From Mesostigma viride (Eukaryota; Streptophyta; Mesostigmatophyceae; Mesostigmatales; Mesostigmataceae): a DNA stretch of 64,000 nucleotides. Shown here piece by piece: positions 56,601 to 64,000 of this stretch; the first letter of the stretch is position 1, and every line of letters starts with the position of its first letter. Where the stretch lies: assembly GCA_009746045.1 (NCBI GenBank), contig RPFO01000312.1, positions 1,412,823 to 1,476,822 of the forward strand, given 5' to 3'. The notes beneath the pieces are model-generated. The model was given only the letters and a program-made list of their open reading frames with translations. It had not been told where the DNA came from and ran no database searches. The position numbers and the translations under genes were made by a program.

Positions 56601-56966
56601 ACATTATTATGGCCTGCGCTAGTTGTCTCATAGATATCATGGTCACTATCCTATATAGTACTGTCTGCCTGCGCTGGTTGTCTCGTGGATACAATGGTCA
56701 CAATCAACAAGTTTTATGGCCTGAGCTGGTCTTCTCTCGTTCCGCACCATTGCGAAGTTGTTTGGAATGTTCACTCGTATACCCATTGCTATGTTTTTGT
56801 TGCTGGCACACGCAGCGAGCGCTGGTCGTTCCTCATGCTGGACCAGACGTCCAAGCTCGCCGACTGGCTGCGCAGCAAGTGGGGGGACAGCGACTTCCAA
56901 TACTACGACATGGAGGATGAGGAGGACTTGGACGGGGATGACCCCTACCGTCGATTCGAGTTATAA
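53628..56966 (+). CDS. Small secreted/ER-luminal protein with a WW-like domain, four exons
   Basis: Exons 53628-53757 (AACG|gtaagc), 53989-54063 (gtgcag|, GAAG|gtgcgg), 56323-56482 (ttcccag|, ACAG|gtgtgt) and 56816-56966 (cacgcag|, stop TAA 56964-56966) join in phase to about 171 residues. Exon 1 encodes a signal peptide (MQTHSRSTFLLFAWLCCGIL..ALSSG). Exon 2 has two cysteines (VVYCSDASWKCEP). Exon 3 holds a WW-like segment: GGWQQWRLPG, then FYHNKKTGVARWDNP with the second Trp and Pro. Exon 4 is acidic at its end (EDEEDLDGDD) with SERWSFLMLDQTSKLADWL. WW domains bind proline-rich ligands and are normally cytosolic or nuclear, so a luminal one is odd. I do not recognise the whole protein. Intron 2 holds the 46-bp minisatellite. 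Confidence 0.75.
54651..55613. repeat. 46-bp minisatellite, about 21 copies
   Basis: The unit runs GGTTCAACGCTAGTACACCG, a variable TATTT/TGCTT/TAATT step, ATCTAGTGG(AAG/GAT)(A/G)C and TAGCTC. Several CTAG-containing dyads occur per unit. It lies in intron 2 of the secreted WW-like gene. Confidence 0.95.
56550..56740. repeat. Intron repeat with GCCTGCGCTGGTTGTC
   Basis: Four units of roughly 53 bp (56557, 56610, 56666, 56717) share GGCCTGCGCTGGTTGTC and ATGGTCACTATC. The reverse complement of the same motif is dispersed at 24063, 36421 and 38208. Confidence 0.7.
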
Positions 56967-57109
56967 GGTTCAGTGCTACGACATGGATTAGGAGTTGGAT
57001 GGAGATGTCTGGCTACCCCTACTGGCGATGTGAGCTGCAAGGGAAGGGATTGTGCCATCAAGCGATGAGGCCTGGAGTGTGTGCCAACATAAATGACGCA
57101 CACTTAATT

Positions 57110-58195
57110 GATTAATTAATTAGTTAGTCTCGTGTCCCCCTTGGGGGACCACGGAGCACTGAATTCCCCAGTTAAGATATAGTGGACGTCTCCCCAAGAC
57201 GTCAATATGTACATGAGGTACACATTAGACTGCATGATCTGAGTGAGGGGGACATAGGCCGTGAATATGAGCTACAAGGTCTCGAGTATGTGCGGACAAT
57301 GAAGAAATCAATTGGGACGACCTTTATCGGTGCTGTGAGCTGTGAGGGAGCGGGTGGTAGCATTAGCGAGGCATGTGTCGGCATCCGTGCCGGGCCATTA
57401 ATTAATTAATTAAACTCGTGCTCCCGTTGGGGAGTCACGGAGCACCGAAGTGCTTTTAATCCCTGTGTGTGCAAAACAGGACGACCACAATAAGGACGCC
57501 CCCTGCGGGCTAGCTTAGCCCTTGTAATCATCGGCAGTCACCGCCGCAATGGCATGCAGCCATGCCTAGTATGTTATAGCAATGCCTAGCCTTGCCACCA
57601 TACCTAGGTAGCTAGTCACGTGCACCGCGCTAACGCACAATACGCAGCCAGCCATAGCCTTAGCCTAGCTTATCATTAGTACAGCCAGCCATGCTACGCC
57701 CCAGCTATGCTCCGCTTGTTTGCCCACGTACGTTTCTGGACGTGATAAGCTCACGCGGGTCTTATTGCACCCACAGAATTTGCCGGATCGTTTATCGTGT
57801 CCAATTGCTGCTGCACATGGCATGCCTCTGGCATGAAGGAGAAAGGGGGTCTCTACCCTTTCTTCCTGTAGTGCATATACAGGGATTATAAGCACTCCGG
57901 TGCTCCGTGACTCCCCAACGGGAGCACGTGTTATTAATTAATGGCCCCGCCAATATGTCACCCACGTACGCACATTTCAGCATTGGAGTGGGTGCACTAT
58001 TGGTGCACCCACAATCATGCCAGACTCTCCTCGTGAGTAGTTTAGATTGCCGCTGTGGCTTGCCTCCGGGCGTGAAAGAAGACGGTTGCCCCCTTCGCAG
58101 TGTGCAACACTAATGGATGAAAAGCACTTGAACTCTGTATTATTGTGCTCGATCCGTGACAAGAGCGCTTTTTTTATTAATTACTTAATTAATAT
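57110..58195. mobile_element. Older foldback element enclosing a younger one
   Basis: The left end (GATTAATTAATTAGTTAG, then GGGGGACCACGGAGCAC) and the right end (GAAAAGCACTTGAACTC ... ATTAATTACTTAATTAAT) look like diverged inverted termini of the same family as 57393-57946, which lies inside. No gene is seen in either. Confidence 0.5.
57393..57946. mobile_element. Foldback/MITE element, 554 bp, with ~90-bp inverted repeats
   Basis: The left arm GGCCATTAATTAA, CTCGTGCTCCCGTTGGGG and AGTCACGGAGCACCG is mirrored at the right by CGGTGCTCCGTGACT, CCCCAACGGGAGCACG and TTAATTAATGGCC. The loop has no coding frame. Fragments of the family occur at about 9760-9950 and 14694-14930. Confidence 0.85.
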
Positions 58196-58719
58196 GGTTG
58201 GGGCATGATGCGCGGACGATGTTTGTAAGTTATAACTTTCATGTAATTGATTATTTTTCTATTGAGATTAGCATAGTATACTCCGTGGCATGCCCATACA
58301 CATGACACGCAAGTACTAACTTACTAACCAACTGACATGGCAAGTATATAATTATACAAATGATGCACCTGAATATGGCGGGCATCAGTGCGTGTGCCAG
58401 GACCCTGCTGACACCTCATGCACAAAATGCTAGAAGGTTTTCTGAATTTGCTCTTGCTGGCTGCCACTAACCGAACTCACCCGGCTTTTACATGTACATT
58501 CACCCGTTCAGTCATTTAATATGTACACACAGAAGAAGGGATCTTTCTGAGTTGTGAGGATGTGCATGTCTACCTCACCTCCCATGTCCTCCTGCATACA
58601 TAAATCCAGCTGCAATCATGTCGCGATGTTGCATCAGGTTGATTGACAGCAAAAAATTCACTGTCGGTGGTACTCTTTTGTTAACTATACAAATGGCACA
58701 CTTTGTGTCCCTGGCGCCC

Positions 58720-61700
58720 TCACACGTTGCCACGCCTGTGCAGCGTCTCGGCCTGCTGATTGTACCACGGCTCAAAGACAGGGTAATTCACGATGATGAG
58801 CTGGCACACCTTGGCGGCCAGCTCCTCCACCTGCGGCAGCATCGCGTCGCTACAGCAGCGCTTGAGGTGGGCGAGCGCGGGCGTGCGGCCATCGGTGATG
58901 CCGAGCAGCAACAGGGAGAGCAGCGCGTGGCTCACGCTGTTGCCAACGATCTTGAACACCGGGTCGTCCAGCTGCACACTCAAACAGGCACATCAAGGCC
59001 AAGCAGGGATCCAAATAGTAAGTAAGACAACGATTCCTGGACGCATGGCGTTCCATGTTGGTTATATGCAACGCTGGAATATTGGTTGTATTCAACCCAC
59101 AGCCTCTACACACAGGGATTGTTCAGCTGTGTAAGCCATGAGCATGACGGCACAGCATGGCCCCAGCGCGAGGCCGCGGTCGGCTCAGCCTGGCCGTCAC
59201 CTGCTCACGAGGCGAGGTCCAGCGACAGCCACGCGCCGAAACGAAACTTGTCCAGATTCCATGATTTAAACGATGAGGCAGAGGAGCCTCCAGAATGAGC
59301 AGACACATTAAAAATGTTAAGTGAAAGCACAGGCGTGGCCATCCCTAGGGCGATCGGGCAAAACACTGGCGACAGGCGGGACGCAATGGCATGAGGCTAA
59401 AGGAAAGTACCCGTAGACTGTTTGTACAGCACACCCTGACAGCATACTACGGCACCTTGAGCGTCTCCTCCTGTCACAACTGATCACAGCATTACGATAC
59501 AACACAACTACATAGCTAATCATGGCATTACGTTACAAGACAAGTAATATTGCAATTGAGATACCAGAAGCCAAAACACAACTACATAGCTAATCATGGC
59601 ATTGCGTTACAAGACAAGTAATATTGCAATTGAGATACCAGAAGCCAAAACACAACTACATAGCTAATCATGGCATTACGTTACAAGACAAGTAATATTG
59701 TAACAGCAATACCAGAAGCCATCGCACCTTGCCCGATCTCCGCCGCATGGCATATACCCGCATGAAACCACGTTAGCATCATCATACTGGTACACCGTCT
59801 ACGTGATAATGAATCAATCATACTTGTAGATGGTGTCATCACACGATGCACTTTGAGCGTATTCTCCCGCACGGCAGATAAGAGCATACCGAGAGTACAA
59901 GTACATTAGAGTACATTGTCGTCAGAAAGCAACAATATTCTTGCATTTATTACATTACCTATTATCTACATCAGTGTCTATACATTCATTGAGAGTATAT
60001 ACATTCGATAGAGTACATCCATAGTAGTATATAGTACGATACTATATGACCGCTAAGTACCTTGAGCGTCTTCTCCAGCATGGCCGCCAGCAACGACTGG
60101 CTCTGCTCCGGCGCAGCCTGCGCCGCCGCCACCTGGCCGCCCGCGGTTGCACCACCCAGCCCTGGCGCCTCCCTCCTACCCTCCCTCTCACCCACAACTC
60201 GTGCGCTTCCATTCAGTGGAGGGGGGGGCGCCTGTCCTTGCTGGACCTGCCCCTGGGGGGGGGGTCGTCCTGGAAGGGCCTGTCCTTGAGAAGCAGTCTC
60301 TCCTTCCTCTGGCGCCAGGCACTCCTGGGCGATGGCCACCAGCTCGGCGGTGATATCTGGCAGCCGCACCATCGGGTGCTCCAGCATCAGCAGCAGGCGG
60401 GTCCGGGACTTGGCCAGCGCGGCCTCCCTTCGTTGCGGCGACACGCGGGGCCTGCTGCTGGCACCAGCACCTGCGCCGGCCCCGGCCTGGGGTCGCATGC
60501 CGGTGGTGAACAGAAAGTCGATGTGTATGCGGGGCGTGTCCGTATTAATACTAGCTGATGCAACGGTGCCGTATAGACCGTATTAATACTAGCTGATGCA
60601 ACGGTGCCGTATAGACCGCCCGCATGGTGTGGGCATGCAGGCATGCAGATGTGCGCAGAGCATGTTGTTATTATGATGTTACCAAGGGCCACACAGTGTC
60701 ACGTACCCTATGAACTCTATACTACCCTTAGTATAACGACACTAGAAGAACATCACAACAGATGACATGGCACATTATTCTACGACATTTACATCATCAC
60801 ATCCTGCAAAAGGCCGCTGTACAGCAATACCAGCAGATTACATAGTTTTGGGTGGTGTCGGAACTATTGCGTATCCCCCTTTTGCGATCTACCCAGGACC
60901 GGATTGCAGAGTGGCCATATCGAGCCGACGAGCGAAGGGAATGTCCGACTCATGAAAGAAACCACCGAAAGAACAAAAGACTCAAGTTGGGACCCACGCA
61001 AGAAGCAGACAATTTGAAACGGCCAAGAAAATTGGAAGGGGTTCGCCTCGCAACGCGGTCGGCACAGCCCCCTGCCACCTACCCACCGGCGCCTGGACCC
61101 TGTCTCTCAGGTGCATGCGGCACATTGGATTTTCATGCGTCACTGTTGGAGCGCATGCATACAAATTTTTACCCAGGTCGCTGCGGACCCACCTGCGCCA
61201 GCGCCTGCGATAGGAGCACCTGCGCCGCAGCCACCACCTTCAACCGCTGCAGCCCGTTCTGCAGCGCCACGATCCTCGCACGGTCCAATGCCAGCGTCTC
61301 CGGTAAACTGTCATCCGTAACGGGCTCCCCTCGCTCCATCAGCACCGCCATGCCCGCGCGTATCAGCGCGTCCGCGTCCGCGCGATCCCATTGGCCGGGA
61401 CGCAGCGGGGCCAGCCCGCGGCGCGCCAGCTCAGCGGACCTGGGCGGCGCCTCGGGCTGAGGGAGATGCGACGCGGGCCGCCGACCCGCCGCCATGCTGG
61501 CAGGGACTAGGGTGGCCGGTGGGACGGGCACTGCTAAGGGAACCCCGGCGATGGCCATCGCGCCTGGTGGGCTGTTCTTCGAGCTATTGGGTGATAAAGC
61601 CAGCCTATCCCTGCCATCAACCGCGTCGTCATCTTCACCATCCGCATCCTCTGCGTGCTGATTGCTGCCATCCGCGGCGCTCATGCCGCCACTCCCGTTT

Positions 61701-62455
61701 TGGTTACTAACATCCACAGTCCCTGTAGAGGATGGGCCAGGGACCGTGGGCGGGCCCATCTGGGGCCGGACTGTGGCCAATCGCGTGCGAGCCTCTGCCA
61801 TCCATGCCGCGAGTCGAGGAAAGGGGAGCGGCTCATCCGCCAGGGGGACTCTCGCAACCTCCTGGTCGACCCCTCCCGAGGCTGCGGGTAGGGCTGACCC
61901 AGCCGGCAGGTGTGCTGACTTGGCCCGTGGGGGGGAGCTCCCGGGCACCGCCCTGGCCTCTGATTGGCTGCCATGCGGCGAAGCCATCGATGAATCACCG
62001 CCGTCCACCGCCATGGGCTCTGCTCCGCCGTCGTTCCCACCAGAAGGGGGGGCCGTGCGGGTGCCGGGTGGGCTTATTGGCCCACTCTTGCCCTGTGGCG
62101 ACCAGGCCATGGATGACGATGACGATGGCGGTGACGGTAGGGTGCCGTGGGCGGTGGCCAAGATCTCGTCGTGCAACGCCCGAAGCTGGGGCGGGGAGGG
62201 TAGACCAGCGGCGCCCGCGCTAATACTGCCAATATTGGCCGCCGCGAGCGCGCCATGCTTGATGGTACGCACAAACCAGCGGCGCAGGTAGTCGACCCCC
62301 ATGGGGCCCCCTTGCACCAGCCGCCCCACCATGCGCACGCGTGCGCTCATGACCGAGAACTGCAGCCGCTGGACGCGATCGAACAGCCAGCGCAGACCCT
62401 TGAGTACCACCTGGACGGGCAACCGCGTGCCCTCTGGCGGCGATAATGCTGTCCC

Positions 62456-62513
<58 letters not shown>

Positions 62514-63031
62514 AAATCAGGGGAGGAGGCCACCCTTGCCTCAGAGCCAGAGAGGACAAGGGATGCCCCCGCTGCTGCTGCCGCCACCTTCCCCGCGGCT
62601 GTCATCTGGCCCCCCTCGTGTCCCGACATCGGGGCCGCCTGATTATCATCCGGGTCCGGCTCTACCTGCCGCGCCCCGTCACGGCACGCTTCCGATGATG
62701 CCAGGAGGGAAGAGCCTGCGCCCGCACCCGCAGAACTTGTGCTTGCACCCGCAGAGCTTGTGCCCGCACTCGTGATTGTGCCTGATCCAGCCGAGCCGCC
62801 TGCGTCTGTGCCTGCGCTGGTACCGGGCGCCAGCATCATGGCATTCATTTCCGCGAGCACGTTGGCGTAGGCCAGTTTCAGCTGCTCGTCGTCGGCGGGG
62901 GCGCCCATCGAGAGGAGGAGCGAGACAACGTAGTCCATGAGCTGGCAAAGGAATGGGAGATGCCACCCTTGGGACGCCAGCACGCCGGCCAGGGCGTCGG
63001 GGGACAGGCGGGCGTGCACCTGCGGTCATGA

Positions 63032-63106
<75 letters not shown>

Positions 63107-63527
63107 GGTGGGAGGGGGGCGGTGCACGTGAAAAGCAAAAGAGCTTACATTAGAATTATTAGTTATGTATGTTGGTACATATATACGCTCTCCTATCAAC
63201 CTCTTCATGCTATCTTAACAAACAAACCAACGGCCTGTTCATTGCTAACTACCTAGTAAACTAAAAAAACCTACTGGCCCTTTCAAGTAGCCCTAGGGCC
63301 TACGACACAAAAAACAACATCCTGTCAACCACTCCCACTCCTCCGCCCCTTGCCGCCTCCCGAAGCCCCACCTGCGCGCGCAACTCCGCAGTGGGCACGA
63401 TCTCCGCCAGCATGTCGCGGAGCTCCGCCACCAAGCCGACCGCGCGCAGGTACCCATCCCTCTCGCCGCTGATGCTGGCCTCCACGCTGTCCCAGAACGC
63501 TCGCTCGATGGTGGCACGCACGGTCGC
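58720..63527 (-). CDS. TCP11 (T-complex 11) family protein, 5' end beyond the window
   Basis: Four phase-0 exons on minus: 63527-63372, 63019-61193, 60486-60061 and 58971-58720 (stop TGA 58722-58720), 886 residues so far. The first shows the TCP11 signature around RATIERAFWDSVEAS, then VAELRDMLAEIVP. Exon 2 continues with FLCQLMDYVVSLLLSMGAPA and LRWLFDRVQRLQFSVM, and ends LQRLKVVAAAQVLLSQAL. Between them are disordered Ser/Gly/Pro-rich insertions and a run of about 18 Gln (62458-62514). The last exon ends VCQLIIVNYPVFEPWYNQQ. TCP11 proteins are linked to sperm and flagellar function in animals; plants have homologues of unclear role. The N-terminus must lie to the right of 63527, possibly beyond 64000. 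Confidence 0.75.
59506..59725. repeat. 74-bp tandem repeat, three copies
   Basis: CATAGCTAATCATGGCATTA and GTTACAAGACAAGTAATATTG recur at 74-base spacing in the last intron of the TCP11-like gene. Confidence 0.9.
60540..60618. repeat. 38-bp direct duplicate
   Basis: TATTAATACTAGCTGATGCA followed by ACGGTGCCGTATAGACCG occurs twice in tandem about 60 bases upstream (on minus) of a TCP11-like exon acceptor. Confidence 0.85.
62458..62514 (-). repeat. CAG tract encoding polyglutamine in the TCP11-like exon
   Basis: About 19 CAG codons on minus in the middle of exon 61193-63019. The frame stays open across it, so it is part of the protein. Confidence 0.95.
63031..63104. repeat. GT dinucleotide repeat
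   Basis: About 37 GT units, directly before the exon 2 acceptor of the TCP11-like gene (read as AC on minus). Confidence 0.95.
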
Positions 63528-64000
63528 CTTCAGTAGATAAACCATGGATAAGCCATAGATCAGCCATGGATAAATAATAGATAACGATATTTAAGCCATA
63601 GAGAAGCCAAAAATAAGTCATAGATAAGCCATAGATAAGCCAAAAATAAGTCATAGATAAGCCATAGATAAGCCAAAAATAAGCCATAGATAAGCCACAG
63701 ATGGGCGGCGCAGTCGTGGAGGCCATGCAGTCAAGCAAACACACGCATGGAAATATAAGAACAATGTGGAAGTAAGGTAAGATAGATGACATTTATTTGT
63801 CATGTGTCGAGGGTTACACAGGCAAGGAATGCAAGCATGATTGCAGGGGTTCAAAGGATGGCTCTACAATTGGCAGGCCGGGCAAGTGAGCCCACCACGA
63901 GAGAGAAGTCGTGTATGAGGGCACCCGGGCCAGCAACTACAAACCACACTTGCCTAGTAGCATATTGCCATCTAAAGTTGCATCGGTAGCAAAAGGTAAC
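63528..64000. other. Intron/upstream of the TCP11-like gene with AT-rich repeats
   Basis: From 63535 to 63700 variants of ATAGATAAGCCATAG and AAAAATAAGTCATAG repeat. The rest, to 64000, is unique sequence without a recognisable exon. Confidence 0.5.

Overview
The window looks like nuclear DNA of a motile green alga (chlorophyte or prasinophyte grade). It is GC-rich. It carries intron-rich genes with GT/AG junctions, a plant-type TORTIFOLIA1/SPIRAL2 microtubule protein, cilium-associated families (AK7-like, TCP11-like), degenerate TTTAGGG telomere-type tracts, and very many microsatellites, minisatellites and foldback elements. The assignment rests on gene families and sequence style, not on a database match.

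Region 1 (1-7.1 kb) is the right part of an integrated DNA virus resembling the Polinton-like viruses of algae. All genes lie on the plus strand: a charged protein entering from outside the window, an A32/HerA-type packaging ATPase, an AT-hook protein, a tyrosine recombinase, and a primase fused to a UL9-like superfamily 2 helicase. Three of the five genes carry a single-base frameshift, so the copy is probably a relic. The block ends in a tandem array of 54-bp palindromes and a short degenerate telomeric tract.

Region 2 (7.1-18.4 kb) is a nest of transposons. A LINE lies on plus (7.7-9.2 kb). A second LINE copy lies on minus and is split in two by a 7.5-kb LTR retrotransposon with near-identical 700-bp LTRs and a TCAGG target duplication.

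Region 3 (18.5-27.3 kb) holds the 3' part of an unrecognised minus-strand gene, whose intron contains a hexanucleotide array and a TA-flanked MITE. Long pyrimidine-rich tracts and another MITE follow.

Region 4 (27.3-36 kb) has a plus-strand three-exon gene for a TOG-domain protein of about 1,493 residues, with a predicted hydrophobic helix near its C-terminus. A TTAA-flanked inverted-repeat element containing a LINE relic follows.

Region 5 (36-64 kb) has a 13-exon AK7-like adenylate kinase gene on minus (52.7 to 36.1 kb). It keeps the Rossmann-like N-domain and the C-terminal Dpy-30 motif, but its kinase P-loop is destroyed. A divergent plus-strand gene (53.6-57.0 kb) encodes a small secreted protein with a WW-like domain. 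A TCP11-family gene on minus (63.5 to 58.7 kb) continues out of the window. Introns here are filled with minisatellites, some of which copy exon ends and splice sites.

Exon models were built by eye from reading frame, splice consensus and phase agreement; every junction given is phase-compatible. No RNA evidence or database search was available.
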